Shown here piece by piece: positions 1 through 8,984 of a stretch of 64,000 bases of DNA (its first letter is position 1; each line of letters begins with the position of its first letter). Source of the DNA: Candidatus Aegiribacteria sp. MLS_C (GTDB taxonomy: Bacteria > Fermentibacterota > Fermentibacteria > Fermentibacterales > JCC-6); the NCBI GenBank assembly GCA_002030045.1, contig LQBI01000004.1, forward strand, positions 23,915 through 87,914. The letters are read 5' to 3'. The notes under the pieces are model-generated. The model had not been told where the DNA came from. It was given only the letters and a program-made list of their open reading frames with translations, and searched no databases. The position numbers and the translations under genes were made by a program.

Positions 1-2027
1 CCGCTGATATTTCCGTAGACCGTCTCCGATACCCCTCCCTCCAGGACCCTCTCAAGTGAGTAGATGTTGCAGAGCCATTTCAGGTAGACCCCGTCGGGAG
101 ACCGGGTGATGCAGTTGAGTATCCTTATCTTATCGGCGTAGGCTGCCCTGCTGTGGGCATGCAGGTCCCACGCCCTCCTCATGTGGGCCAGAGCGCTGTC
201 GGCGTTCCCAAGGTTCAGCCACACCAGGGCCAGGTTGTTGTGTATCTCGGCGTAATCCGGCGCCCTTCGTCTGAGTGAATCGTAGGCCGCAAGACTTGCG
301 TTGATGTACTCGAGGGCCAGCTCCTCGTCCTCGACTTCGATGCCTCTCTGCCGGCATATAACCGTCAGCGGCGGGGATATCTGCTGGTACAGCCTGGAAC
401 TTGACACGTACGCGCTGCCCAGGGCGTACCAGCCTCCCAGTTCGTCAGGGTCGGTCTCGACACACATCCTGCACCACTTCAGAGAACTGTCGGCCAGCTG
501 TCTGGCTCTGCTGTAGTAGTTGATCGCCATGTCGGCTGCTTCCGTTCTGTCTCTGCTGTTCCATTCCATCGCCGCACTTACGGCGTTGTCGACATCCTGC
601 TGTATGCTTGTGAGGAAGATGTCCTTGCCCCTGAACAGCTCCTTCCCCGCCCTCATGGATGCGCAGTATTTAGGCATTGCGGTGACGAACAGGAAGACCG
701 CCGCCCCGGCCATAGCCGCAGAAACACCGTACCTCACTGCCGCGGAGGGCCGGCAGGGACGGAAAGGTATGCAGGCAAGCAGCAGTCCGGTCAGAAGGGC
801 CATCATGAATGCCGACGGCGGCCACCTGAGGGCGACCGAGACGAGCGCCTCGGCCAGGAGTGCAAGTATCCCTCCGGCTATTCCGAGGAACATCCAGCCT
901 TCGGCATCAATGAGTTTTCCTTCTCCCCCCCCGTCTTCAGCATTTCCTCTCCTGCCCTTTCTCACGGCCGTCATGACGGACACTGCCAGGAAACCCCAGA
1001 GAAGGAGCCCGACCAGACCGGAATCCCCAAGTATCTCAAGGTACTCGCAATGGGCGTGCAGAGTGTTGTGACTGACCCCGAGCAGGAAGTAGTCCGGGTT
1101 CCTGTAACCGGGAAAGACTATCTGGAAGGAACCGGGACCGTATCCGAGCACGGGATTCCCGAGCCACATGCGGAGCGAACCCGACCAGATGAGGTTCCGG
1201 ACCTGGAGTGTCCCCCGCTCCATCTGAGTCAGTTCCTCTACCCTGTTCCAGAGCACCACCACCGATAATCCGAGGAGCACCAGCAGCAGCAGCAGGATTG
1301 CCGCAAGCCTCTTCCTGTCCCTGCGGAGCGCAGGTATCAGCGGAACCGATACCGCAAGGACCGCTATGCCCAGGAGACTGCCCCTGGTCTTGCTGCTCAC
1401 TACCGCGAACAGGCAGAGGAGAGCGAATACTCCCGCAGCGGGTATGCGGAACTTCGACAGCCTGTGACGTCCCAGCAGGAAGCCGGTGCCCACGGGTATC
1501 ATCACCATGGAGAAACTGCCAAGAAGGTTGGCGTTGCCCATGGTTCCGGAACTCCTGGAACTATGAGTAATACTGGCGTCCCATGAGAAGATGTTCAGTC
1601 CCAGGGACTGAAGGATCGAATAGACCGATATGACAGCGGCCGCGGTCAACAGGACCCAGATGATCAGGTTCCTGGAACCTGAGTCCACGAAGCCGGCGAT
1701 GACGAAGGCAAGCCCGCCGAGCGCGAGAAAGCCGTACAGGTATTTCGTTCCGTTCACGGACTGCACTCCGCCGAAGTGCCTGAACACCAGCCAGGCGAGA
1801 AGAAGTACGAAAGCCAGTACCATCGCGAAGCTGATCCTCCTGCACGCTATGACACCGCGGACACCCAGGATGACAGCTCCTGCTAGCAGAAGAACGGCTG
1901 AGCCTCCTACGAATACGGCTTCCTTGACCAGAATGCTGCTCCTGCTGTTGGTCTGTATGATCAGCAGAACTCCCAGCATGGTCAATATGAGAAGACCGTT
2001 CAGGGCGTGCCGCATGCCCCGGTTCAC
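1..2027 (-). CDS. O-antigen ligase / polymerase family membrane protein with TPR-like tail (3' end outside window)
   Basis: My translation from a GTG at 2027 gives an uninterrupted reading frame to the window edge, so the C-terminus is missing. The first 450 or so residues are mostly hydrophobic segments. They contain the region typical of Wzy/WaaL ligases, with a short GYGPGSF motif followed by SHNTLHAHCEYLEILGD, which matches the periplasmic loop and conserved His of the O-antigen ligase family. The last 200 visible residues are helical and TPR-like (alternating Ala, Tyr and Leu with a repeat of about 34 residues). The family polymerises or ligates undecaprenyl-linked glycans on the periplasmic face. 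The GTG overlaps the stop of the upstream WecA-like gene as GTGA, so translation is probably coupled. Whether it is a polymerase or a ligase cannot be told from sequence alone. Confidence 0.8.
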   Translation of the reverse strand, partial: MNRGMRHALNGLLILTMLGVLLIIQTNSRSSILVKEAVFVGGSAVLLLAGAVILGVRGVIACRRISFAMVLAFVLLLAWLVFRHFGGVQSVNGTKYLYGFLALGGLAFVIAGFVDSGSRNLIIWVLLTAAAVISVYSILQSLGLNIFSWDASITHSSRSSGTMGNANLLGSFSMVMIPVGTGFLLGRHRLSKFRIPAAGVFALLCLFAVVSSKTRGSLLGIAVLAVSVPLIPALRRDRKRLAAILLLLLVLLGLSVVVLWNRVEELTQMERGTLQVRNLIWSGSLRMWLGNPVLGYGPGSFQIVFPGYRNPDYFLLGVSHNTLHAHCEYLEILGDSGLVGLLLWGFLAVSVMTAVRKGRRGNAEDGGGEGKLIDAEGWMFLGIAGGILALLAEALVSVALRWPPSAFMMALLTGLLLACIPFRPCRPSAAVRYGVSAAMAGAAVFLFVTAMPKYCASMRAGKELFRGKDIFLTSIQQDVDNAVSAAMEWNSRDRTEAADMAINYYSRARQLADSSLKWCRMCVETDPDELGGWYALGSAYVSSSRLYQQISPPLTVICRQRGIEVEDEELALEYINASLAAYDSLRRRAPDYAEIHNNLALVWLNLGNADSALAHMRRAWDLHAHSRAAYADKIRILNCITRSPDGVYLKWLCNIYSLERVLEGGVSETVYGNIS

Positions 2028-3097
2028 CGTCCCATGCCCCTTTTCTCCGCACTGTGCATGAAGTAGGAGAAGAGCATCACCAGTCCCAGCGCGTGGAAGA
2101 ATACCAGTATCGCCTGGAAGGGCGAAAGTGTCGAGAGCAGAAGCGCGGGCATGCCCATCAGGACGGCCACTGCAAGAAGCAGCTTCACAGCTTCGCTATG
2201 GGAGAGACCTAATCTCATAAGCCTGTGGGCCAGGTGGTTGCGGTCCGCGGCGAAGAGGGGTCTGCCATTCTTCCACCTGTAGACGAGTACGAAGGTGGTG
2301 TCGATAATGGGAAGAGCCAGTATGAGCAGGGGTGTGAAGATGGCGATCTCCCGGACTGAACCTTCCCGGGTGTAGACCCCGAGGACCGCTATGATACCCA
2401 GCATGAATCCCAGCATGTTACTTCCACAGTCTCCCATGAAGATCGAGGCGGGGTTATGGTTGTACACGAAGAAACCGATTGTGGCTCCTGCCAGGCAGGC
2501 ACTCACGAATGCCACGGAGTAATTGCCGTTCAGGAAGTTGACCGCCGCGAAGAAGATGGCGGCAATGGAGCAGGTCCCGGCCGAGAGTCCGTCGGCGTGG
2601 TCCAGGAGATTCACCGAGTTCGTGATGCCCACTAGCCACAATACAGTGATGGGAACGGTGAGCCACGCCAGGCTGCTGCCGGTGAGGAACAAACTGAGGA
2701 GAGCTCCCCTGGTTATGAAGAAAGCTCCCGCCAGCACCGCGGCCGCCGTGTGGAGCATGAGCTTCACCGAGGGTCTGAGCCCCAGGATGTCGTCCACCAG
2801 ACCCACCAGTGCCATGAGCCCTCCGGCCATGATCACCATGAGGCAGAGGGTTCCCCATGAAAGCGGTATCATGCTGGAGTCTCCGTCGATCAGCTTCATG
2901 CCCAGGGCTGCTGTGACGGCGAAGGAAGCGTAGATAGCCATTCCTCCCAGAAGGGGGGTGGACATCAGGTGTTCCTTCCTGCCCTGCGGGTTGTCCATCA
3001 GGCCTGTCCTGAGAGCCAGCATCCTCGCCAGCGGCGTAAGTACCACGCCAAGTACGAGGGAAGCCATGAACGATATGCTTATCTCCCTGAAACCCAT
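2024..3097 (-). CDS. WecA/MraY-like undecaprenyl-phosphate sugar-1-phosphate transferase
   Basis: This 357-residue integral membrane protein has about ten hydrophobic helices. It carries the marks of the polyprenyl-phosphate N-acetylhexosamine-1-phosphate transferase family: an Asp-Asp pair in GLVDDILGLRPSVKL, NLLDHADGLSAG (the usual form is N-x-x-N-L-I-D-G-x-D-G), GDCGSNMLGF, and the cytoplasmic loop DRNHLAHRLMRLG. Such enzymes move a sugar phosphate from a UDP-sugar to the lipid carrier and start a glycan chain. The chromosome therefore encodes two possible initiating enzymes in the same run, this one and the WbaP-like protein at 6631-8022. It sits 4 nt after the ABC ATPase gene and overlaps the ligase-like gene by 4 nt. 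Confidence 0.88.
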   Translation of the reverse strand: MGFREISISFMASLVLGVVLTPLARMLALRTGLMDNPQGRKEHLMSTPLLGGMAIYASFAVTAALGMKLIDGDSSMIPLSWGTLCLMVIMAGGLMALVGLVDDILGLRPSVKLMLHTAAAVLAGAFFITRGALLSLFLTGSSLAWLTVPITVLWLVGITNSVNLLDHADGLSAGTCSIAAIFFAAVNFLNGNYSVAFVSACLAGATIGFFVYNHNPASIFMGDCGSNMLGFMLGIIAVLGVYTREGSVREIAIFTPLLILALPIIDTTFVLVYRWKNGRPLFAADRNHLAHRLMRLGLSHSEAVKLLLAVAVLMGMPALLLSTLSPFQAILVFFHALGLVMLFSYFMHSAEKRGMGR

Positions 3098-3101
3098 GTG
3101 C

Positions 3102-4175
3102 TCAGTTACCGTCCGTCTCTACCCTGGATCCCTCCTGGTCGAAGAGATGGCTCCTGGTCATATCCATCCTGAACCGGAACCCATCACCGGGAGAGGCCTG
3201 TACGGTGGGGGCGCACCTGGCGGACAGCTGTCTGCCCGCAAAGCTCATGTATATGATGTTCTCGTTCCCGAGAGTCTCCATAACCTCCACCTTCCCCTCC
3301 CTGGGACTGGATGGGTCGGGGTGGATGTCCTCGGGTCTGATGCCGAAAAGGTATCTTCCGGCGGGAACGGATGCGAAGCGGCCGGCCTCCATCTCGGCGT
3401 TTCCTGTGGTCATCCTGCCAGCGCTGAGTTCCACCTCGAGGAAGTTCATCGAAGGACTGCCTATGAAACCGGCGATGAAGCTGTTGTCAGGGTGGTCGTA
3501 CAGCTCCAGGGGAGTGTCGATCTGCTGGATGTAACCATCCTTCAGGACCACTATCCTGTCCCCCAGAGTCATGGCCTCTGCCTGGTCGTGAGTGACATAG
3601 ATCATCGTCGAACCCAGCCTGGTATGGAGCTGGCTGAGTTCGTTCCTCATCTGCACTCTCAGCTTGGCGTCCAGATTGGAGAGCGGCTCGTCGAACAGGA
3701 AGACCTCGGGATGCCTGACTATTGCCCTTCCCACGGCGACCCTCTGCCTCTGGCCCCCCGACAGTTCCCTCGGTTTCCTGTCCAGGTACCGGGATATGCC
3801 GAGGATCTCGGCGGCATCGGTCACGTTTCGCCTGATGGACTCGGTATCCATCCTCTTCATCTTCAGGGAGAACGCCATGTTGTCGAAGACCGTCATGTGA
3901 GGGTAGAGCGCATAGTTCTGGAATACCATGGCGATGTCCCTGTCCTGGGGCTTCACTTCGGTCACGTCTCGGTCCCCGATGAATACGCGGCCGGTGGTAG
4001 GCTCCTCGAGACCCGCCAGCACCCTGAGACTGGTCGACTTGCCGCACCCGCTGGGTCCCACCAGTACCAGGAACTCGCCGTCCCTCACCTCCAGGTCGAA
4101 CCTGGCAAGGGCCAGCACCCGGTTGTCGTATATCTTGCTGACTCCGCTGAACCTGACAGAAGCCAAGTTACACAT
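3102..4175 (-). CDS. MalK/UgpC-family ABC transporter ATP-binding protein
   Basis: A 357-residue ATPase with Walker A GPSGCGKST near residue 40, Q-loop VFQNYALYPHMTVFDN, signature LSGGQRQRVAVGRAIVR, Walker B VFLFDEPLSNLDA and the H-loop THDQAEAM. The last 120 residues look like the TOBE/MD domain typical of MalK-type ATPases, including FGIRPEDIHPD. The family energises import of sugars or polyols, and one ATPase often serves several permeases. No permease or binding protein lies nearby. The gene following the CBM48 lipoprotein gene hints at a sugar role, but this is inference. There is a 40 nt gap on its 5' side and 4 nt on its 3' side. Confidence 0.88.
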   Translation of the reverse strand: MCNLASVRFSGVSKIYDNRVLALARFDLEVRDGEFLVLVGPSGCGKSTSLRVLAGLEEPTTGRVFIGDRDVTEVKPQDRDIAMVFQNYALYPHMTVFDNMAFSLKMKRMDTESIRRNVTDAAEILGISRYLDRKPRELSGGQRQRVAVGRAIVRHPEVFLFDEPLSNLDAKLRVQMRNELSQLHTRLGSTMIYVTHDQAEAMTLGDRIVVLKDGYIQQIDTPLELYDHPDNSFIAGFIGSPSMNFLEVELSAGRMTTGNAEMEAGRFASVPAGRYLFGIRPEDIHPDPSSPREGKVEVMETLGNENIIYMSFAGRQLSARCAPTVQASPGDGFRFRMDMTRSHLFDQEGSRVETDGN

Positions 4176-4215
4176 CCTTTCGAGACTGTCCCGTAAAACA
4201 GGCCTGCCGGTACCC

Positions 4216-4590
4216 TCAGTCAGGTATCATGACCAGCGAGACGGTCCTGCCCTGGAACTCCGAAGTCAACGGGTTGACAGGGTCCCTCAGCCACCCGTGC
4301 CCGTTGACAAGGAACGAGTACCGGTAGGATCCTCCTTCCAGGTGCGATATGTCCAGGGTCCAGAAACCTTCAGGGTTCCTGCTCATCATTCCGGCCAGGG
4401 GGTCGATGACGCCGCCGGCGGCCACCAGGCCTCCCCATTCGTTCCAGTCGCCCAGGACCTGCACAGAGGATGCACCGGGCATCCAGAGGACCAGGTCCAC
4501 GCCCTCCGACTGCGGTCTCTCTACGGGACGCATGAGCCCGCAGGAACAGAGAAGCAGGGCCGAAACGCCGACGGTCATCCTTCCGGTCAT
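4216..4590 (-). CDS. Small lipoprotein consisting of a CBM48 (AMPK-beta/isoamylase-N) domain
   Basis: 124 residues. The N-terminus is a lipoprotein-type signal (basic start, Leu-rich stretch, Cys pair in LLLCSCGL). The rest reads as one CBM48 fold: VLWMPGASSVQVLGDWNEWGG, then GFWTLDISHLEGGSYRYSFLV and WLRDPVNPLT. This matches the classical pattern of apolar strand, GxWNxW, GxW, Y-Y-F and DPxNP. CBM48 normally binds glycogen or starch-like alpha-glucans and is usually fused to an enzyme, so a free lipid-anchored copy is uncommon. It overlaps the preceding gene by 4 nt (ATGA) and lies 40 nt before the MalK-type ATPase gene, which fits a glycan-binding role at the envelope. Confidence 0.8.
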   Translation of the reverse strand: MTGRMTVGVSALLLCSCGLMRPVERPQSEGVDLVLWMPGASSVQVLGDWNEWGGLVAAGGVIDPLAGMMSRNPEGFWTLDISHLEGGSYRYSFLVNGHGWLRDPVNPLTSEFQGRTVSLVMIPD

Positions 4591-5846
4591 TTGAGAAGCC
4601 CCCTCAGTTCAAGCCCGAACACCGGAGAGCAGTCGTATGCCCAGTCTACCGATACGAGCCCCCGAACGGGACCCAGGGCGGAAGAAACAACGGCCCGGCA
4701 GGACGGCTGCAGGCTGTCGTCCAGGTCCCCTGATACAAAAACCTCGGCGCACACGTCCCTCCTGGGGGAGTACGCTGCAGAGCCGGTCACCCTGGAACTG
4801 TCGTCCAGCACTTCGAGCATCATTCCCGCCGCGGCGAAGGAGTCGGCTATTCCGGCTTTCACGCATCCCCGGTGATCGCCGTCCACAAAGATATCAAGCA
4901 TTATGTCCCAGGTCACTCCCTCCCTGTCCACCATTCCGGCCCTGGCCGAGATACCGCTGAGGCTGTCACTCTCCAGGTCGATCATGCCTTCCAGTCCGGC
5001 TGAGACCATGTGCCTGCGGGACCTGAGGTAGGATCCGAGAAAGAGGACCCTCTGACCCGGTGAATAGGCCTGAGTAACCATTCGGACCGAGTCACCGGCG
5101 AACCTTGCTCCAGGGACCACCTCCACTCTGCCCCATCCGGTATCAAGGAGACAAAGATCCAGTATCTCGCAGCTGAGCCCCCATCTTCCGGATCCGCCGT
5201 CACCTCCTGTGAGGACCAGCCTTGGTCTGACGTAGCGGAAGTCGGTCCTGACCTCCAGGACGTTGACGGCCATGTGGAAGGCGGACGAGTCACCGGGAGA
5301 AAACTCCATCCTCCTGTAGTCGGCACCTGTGAAGCCCATCCAGGGTGAAGACACGGTGAACTGCTGGAGGGTGTCGTCCGAAACCTCCTGCAGGAGGTAT
5401 TCCGAACTGAACCCGAGTATTCCTCCTCCTGAGACGCTGAAACCGCTTATGGAATCGGGTTCCAGCCATCCCCATTCAACCACCGGGGATCGAAGACCGG
5501 GCAGGAAGGGAATGCGGTCTGAGTAATGGACGCCCCCTCCTATCCAGGGAGTGCCCGGCCATTTAACCTCCGCCCCGGCCCTCCTCAGGTAGAGGTCCGA
5601 AGAGGGTGAATTCTTCGCTGCCGCGACCGCCAGGATGTCCACCTCCCGGGAGAGGGCATGAACCGAGAAGGCTGCGTCCATCAGGGTACTGTCCATCGAT
5701 GGCCTGCTGTCGCTCCACATTCCCCCGGCCTTCGCCATGAACAGCATCGAACAGTCCAGCTCCCAGTCGCCGGGAACCGTCCCCGATCCCGTGGAATCCT
5801 GTCCGGAAGCTGTGAGGGTCAGCAGGAGAGCGATCGCGGGTATCAA
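4587..5846 (-). CDS. Secreted beta-rich protein, probably outer-membrane associated, unknown function
   Basis: 419 residues starting at a TTG that overlaps the stop of the upstream gene by 4 nt. The first 15 residues (IPAIALLLTLTASGQ) look like a cleavable signal peptide. The body alternates polar and hydrophobic residues with many Ser, Gly and aromatic positions (GGGVHYSDRIPFLP, LVLTGGDGGSGRWGLSCEI), as beta-barrel or beta-sandwich envelope proteins do. I recognise no named family. It is coupled to a similar gene upstream and to the CBM48 lipoprotein gene downstream, so the three may form an envelope module inside the polysaccharide operon. Confidence 0.7.
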   Translation of the reverse strand: MIPAIALLLTLTASGQDSTGSGTVPGDWELDCSMLFMAKAGGMWSDSRPSMDSTLMDAAFSVHALSREVDILAVAAAKNSPSSDLYLRRAGAEVKWPGTPWIGGGVHYSDRIPFLPGLRSPVVEWGWLEPDSISGFSVSGGGILGFSSEYLLQEVSDDTLQQFTVSSPWMGFTGADYRRMEFSPGDSSAFHMAVNVLEVRTDFRYVRPRLVLTGGDGGSGRWGLSCEILDLCLLDTGWGRVEVVPGARFAGDSVRMVTQAYSPGQRVLFLGSYLRSRRHMVSAGLEGMIDLESDSLSGISARAGMVDREGVTWDIMLDIFVDGDHRGCVKAGIADSFAAAGMMLEVLDDSSRVTGSAAYSPRRDVCAEVFVSGDLDDSLQPSCRAVVSSALGPVRGLVSVDWAYDCSPVFGLELRGLLK

Positions 5847-6601
5847 AACTCATCCTCCCCGTGGTAGGATACTCCAAGGTAGCTGACAGTATCGAGTTCG
5901 TCGATCACCACTGACCAGTCCAGACCGAAGCGACCTGAGGCAAGTGAAACGCCTGAACTCCACGAGGACCCGTCGGATCCGGACCTGACTGTCAGCCAGT
6001 CCCTCACACCCAGCTCGAATCCCACCGCCGGCCGCCCGTCCGTGACTGAGAAATGCCCCCTGAACCTTCTGTCGAATATGGTGGTGAAACCGTAGTCGAT
6101 CCTTCGCTCCCCTATCCTGTCCCCTGCAAGCCTGATCCCGCTCATGTCAACCCCTACCGCAACTGTGGGGAATACCGAGAACTGGAGACCCAGATTCGCC
6201 GAGAGCATTCGGACATCGCCATCGGGATCGCCTTCCGAGAAGACGTAGCCCAGGCCCCCCCCGAGTGTTATGCTGGGACCGAAGACCCCCTCCATGAAGC
6301 CCACCGGGTCTCCCCTCAGGGTCAGCGCGGTGCCCAGTGAGGCATGAAGAGTGTCTATTCCTCCGGAGCTTCGGGTCCAGGCTGCGGCCGCCGAGTAATA
6401 ACGGTTCCCAAGCCTGCCTGCCGCCGCCGCTGCCAGTGAACCGTTCTCTGAATCCTCCGCAGAGGTGTAGAGGGCGCAGCTGAATCCTGTCATGCGAACC
6501 AGTCCGGCCGGGGCCGAGACACATTCTACAGCATCGGACGACCACGCCCAGGGGCCGCACGCACATCCGGCAGCAGCCGGACCCTGAGGGAAAGCCTTCA
6601 T
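5843..6601 (-). CDS. Secreted beta-rich protein, unknown function; start may lie upstream
   Basis: 252 residues from the first ATG. The composition is barrel-like (GGGLGYVFSEGDPDGDVRM, FELGVRDWLTVRSGSDG) and resembles the next gene downstream. The ATG start leaves only a weak signal peptide. The frame stays open upstream and encodes a hydrophobic run TSSLVLFLLC directly before the ATG. A non-ATG start, such as the CTG at 6634 that overlaps the stop of the previous gene, would give a normal signal peptide. I keep the ATG coordinate because the alternative codon is rare. No family assignment is possible from what I can see. Confidence 0.65.
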   Translation of the reverse strand: MKAFPQGPAAAGCACGPWAWSSDAVECVSAPAGLVRMTGFSCALYTSAEDSENGSLAAAAAGRLGNRYYSAAAAWTRSSGGIDTLHASLGTALTLRGDPVGFMEGVFGPSITLGGGLGYVFSEGDPDGDVRMLSANLGLQFSVFPTVAVGVDMSGIRLAGDRIGERRIDYGFTTIFDRRFRGHFSVTDGRPAVGFELGVRDWLTVRSGSDGSSWSSGVSLASGRFGLDWSVVIDELDTVSYLGVSYHGEDEF

Positions 6602-6630
6602 GCAGAGCAGAAAGAGGACTAAGGAGCTGG

Positions 6631-8022
6631 TCAGTAGGCACCCCTTCCCTTGAAGATGACGGCTACCGTCCTGAGCAGAATGGTGAAATCCAGCATCAGC
6701 GACTGGTTCCTGATGTAGTAGTAATCATATTCCAGATTGTCGTGAAGGGGAAGCTCCTTCCTGCCCATGATCTGCCACAGGCCTGTCAGTCCCGGCTTGA
6801 CCTCGAGCCTGTGACGCTGCCAGCCGTTGTAGTCATCCACTATGAAAGGCATCTCAGGCCTGGGCCCCACCATGCTCATGTCACCCTTCAGCACGTTGAA
6901 CAGCTGTGGCAGCTCGTCCATGCTGGTTCGTCTCAGAAGTCTCCCCAGCCGCGTTATTCGGTTGTCCCCGATGGATACCGGAGCAACCTCGTACTCGTCG
7001 CTGTCGGGTTTCATGGTCCTGAACTTGTAGAGTGTGAACTCCCGGCCTCTCAGGCCCACCCTCCTCTGTCTGAATACGGGAGAGCCGTTCCTGCTGATGA
7101 GATGGACAAGGTAGATCACGGCCATGACGGGCAGCATCAGGACTATGAGGCAGAAGGAGAGCACCACGTCCATCGACCTCTTCATCATCCTGTGCAGGGT
7201 GCCGGGACTGCCCTGGCCTATCTCCACGATGGGAAGCCTGGCCATGTCGTCAAGGTCCGTGATGCCCATGGCTATCTCGAACAGATCGGTGACCAGACGG
7301 TAGTGAACGTCGCTGCGGTCCATGGAAGAGATGAGTGCCATGACGGTGGAGTGGTTCAGCTGCGGAGATGCGAAGAAGACCTCGTCGATATCCATTCTTT
7401 CGATCGTCTGTTCCAGACCGTCCAGCCCCGATACGATGGGCACGCCAAGGAGCATGTCTGCGTCAGAGTTACCGACCGCCACTACTCCGGCTATCTCGGG
7501 CGCCCTGCCGGGAAGCCTCCTGAGGGAGCTGACAACCCTGGAAGCCACCTCGCCGGTTCCCACTACAAGTATCCTGGGCGCCTCGCTCACCGGGGCCGAC
7601 GCCTGTGCCAGCCTCCTGGCCAGTATCCTTGCAAGGACGGAGGCCGGAAAAGCGGTCCCTATGAAAAGGAACAGCATAAGCCTGGAGTATTCGACCCTGA
7701 CCAGGTAACTCGCAGCCATCAATGATACAAGGAGCGTTGCGAAGGCCTTCAGGAGCCGCTGTATCTCCGCCATGCCGCCGGGATGTCTCCTCGGCACGTA
7801 GAGGCCCGACCTGGCGAAAGAGAACAGCCAGATGAATGTCAGCACGGGCAGGGCCACCAGGTAAAGGGTTATCTCGTGGTGGAAATCCGGCAGTATATCG
7901 ACCAGTACGACGGTCCTCAGGAACCATGTGAAGGCGAAGACCAGGGGGATCGTCACCAGGTCTGCCAGGACCAGGAGCATCATAAGGATCCGGTCCGCTC
8001 TTCGAGCCGGGGCCAGTTTCAT
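6631..8022 (-). CDS. Undecaprenyl-phosphate sugar phosphotransferase (WbaP/WcaJ-like polyprenyl glycosylphosphotransferase)
   Basis: 463 residues from ATG 8022, which overlaps the GT2 stop as ATGA. A longer frame exists upstream but is only a shadow of the GT2 gene. The N-terminal 130 residues contain four or five membrane helices, then a CoA-binding-like Rossmann segment (RILVVGTGEVASRVVSSLRR), then the catalytic bacterial sugar transferase domain. That domain shows MKRSMDVVLSF, FRQRRVGLRGREFTLYKFRT, RTSMDELPQLFNVLKGDMS, MVGPRPEMPF and KPGLTGLWQIMGR. These enzymes transfer a hexose-1-phosphate to undecaprenyl phosphate and start capsule or O-unit assembly on the cytoplasmic face. Confidence 0.92.
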   Translation of the reverse strand: MKLAPARRADRILMMLLVLADLVTIPLVFAFTWFLRTVVLVDILPDFHHEITLYLVALPVLTFIWLFSFARSGLYVPRRHPGGMAEIQRLLKAFATLLVSLMAASYLVRVEYSRLMLFLFIGTAFPASVLARILARRLAQASAPVSEAPRILVVGTGEVASRVVSSLRRLPGRAPEIAGVVAVGNSDADMLLGVPIVSGLDGLEQTIERMDIDEVFFASPQLNHSTVMALISSMDRSDVHYRLVTDLFEIAMGITDLDDMARLPIVEIGQGSPGTLHRMMKRSMDVVLSFCLIVLMLPVMAVIYLVHLISRNGSPVFRQRRVGLRGREFTLYKFRTMKPDSDEYEVAPVSIGDNRITRLGRLLRRTSMDELPQLFNVLKGDMSMVGPRPEMPFIVDDYNGWQRHRLEVKPGLTGLWQIMGRKELPLHDNLEYDYYYIRNQSLMLDFTILLRTVAVIFKGRGAY

Positions 8023-8984
8023 GCAGTCTCCTTCCCGGACCCGAATATACCCCTGAGGAGGCCGGCGGAAAGTGCGCAGCCCCTCCAGAACGCAAAGACC
8101 GGGACGAGGGGCGTTGTTAACGGATCGTTCCGCAGAGCCACCAGGGCCATCGGCATCGATGATGCAAGAAAGAGCGACGCCCAGACAGCCAGGGGCATCA
8201 GGTTGAACGGCAGCATCAGAAGGGTCGGAGGCAGCAGAAGGCACATCAGGATCTGCAACCGCAGGCACCTTGGAGTGTAGGTGTCCGATCCCGCCTTTGC
8301 CGGGTATCTCCTGAGGACCCTTGTCTTCCACCTGCCCCTGCCGTACTTCATTCGGAAGTAGGATGACCATGTGGCCCTGTGGGTGTGTGAAACCCTGGCG
8401 TCAGGTGCGAAACGGAGTGCCATACCCATGGATTCGAGCCTGTACGAGAGGTCTACGTCCTCGTGGTCCGGGAAAGGGAAGGACTCGTCAAAACCCTTCG
8501 ACACCTCAAGGGCCTCCCGTCTGTACCCGGCGGAATAGGTATCTATCATGTCCACTCCGGAATAGCGTGACAGCAGCCTGTACCTCTCCTGGAACTCCAC
8601 CTGGGCCAGCCGCTGGACCAGTCTGTTCCCTCCCCGTGAATAGACGCCCTTCACTGCGTCGGCCCCTGATTCCAGCGCCTGCGCCATCCTTTCCGCCCAT
8701 GAAGGCTCGGGAACGCAGTCCGAATCGGTGAAAAGCACCAAAGATCCGGACGAAGCCCTCCAGCCCCTGTTCCTGGCCGCGGCGGGCCCGGCCTGAGGCC
8801 CTTCGACCACGAGGTCGGCGAGGTGTTCCAGTGCTTCGGGAAGCGGACCGTGGCCGTCCAGTGAAACCACTACCTGCATTCTGCGGCGGATCGTCTGGCC
8901 CGATAGGGCCTCGAGGCATCCCTTCAGGGCATCGAATCCATTCCTGACGGGAACGACAACGCTCACTCCGCAGCTGCCGGTCAA
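8019..8984 (-). CDS. Family 2 glycosyltransferase with C-terminal membrane segments
   Basis: 321 residues. The N-terminal GT-A fold shows SVVVPVRNGFDALKGCLEAL, the metal-binding FTDSDCVP and the acceptor-site motif DHEDVDLSYRLE. The last 80 residues contain two hydrophobic helices (ILMCLLLPPTLLMLP, AVWASLFLAS), so the enzyme is probably anchored to the inner face of the cytoplasmic membrane. It overlaps both neighbours by 4 nt within the glycan operon and probably extends the lipid-linked oligosaccharide. Donor sugar and linkage cannot be predicted. Confidence 0.87.
   Translation of the reverse strand: MTGSCGVSVVVPVRNGFDALKGCLEALSGQTIRRRMQVVVSLDGHGPLPEALEHLADLVVEGPQAGPAAARNRGWRASSGSLVLFTDSDCVPEPSWAERMAQALESGADAVKGVYSRGGNRLVQRLAQVEFQERYRLLSRYSGVDMIDTYSAGYRREALEVSKGFDESFPFPDHEDVDLSYRLESMGMALRFAPDARVSHTHRATWSSYFRMKYGRGRWKTRVLRRYPAKAGSDTYTPRCLRLQILMCLLLPPTLLMLPFNLMPLAVWASLFLASSMPMALVALRNDPLTTPLVPVFAFWRGCALSAGLLRGIFGSGKETA

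Noticed and set aside
2958..4196. 412-codon plus-strand open frame
   Set aside because: It lies antisense to the MalK-type ATPase and WecA-like genes, whose motifs are unmistakable. Its His/Pro/Val-rich composition is that of a high-GC shadow frame.
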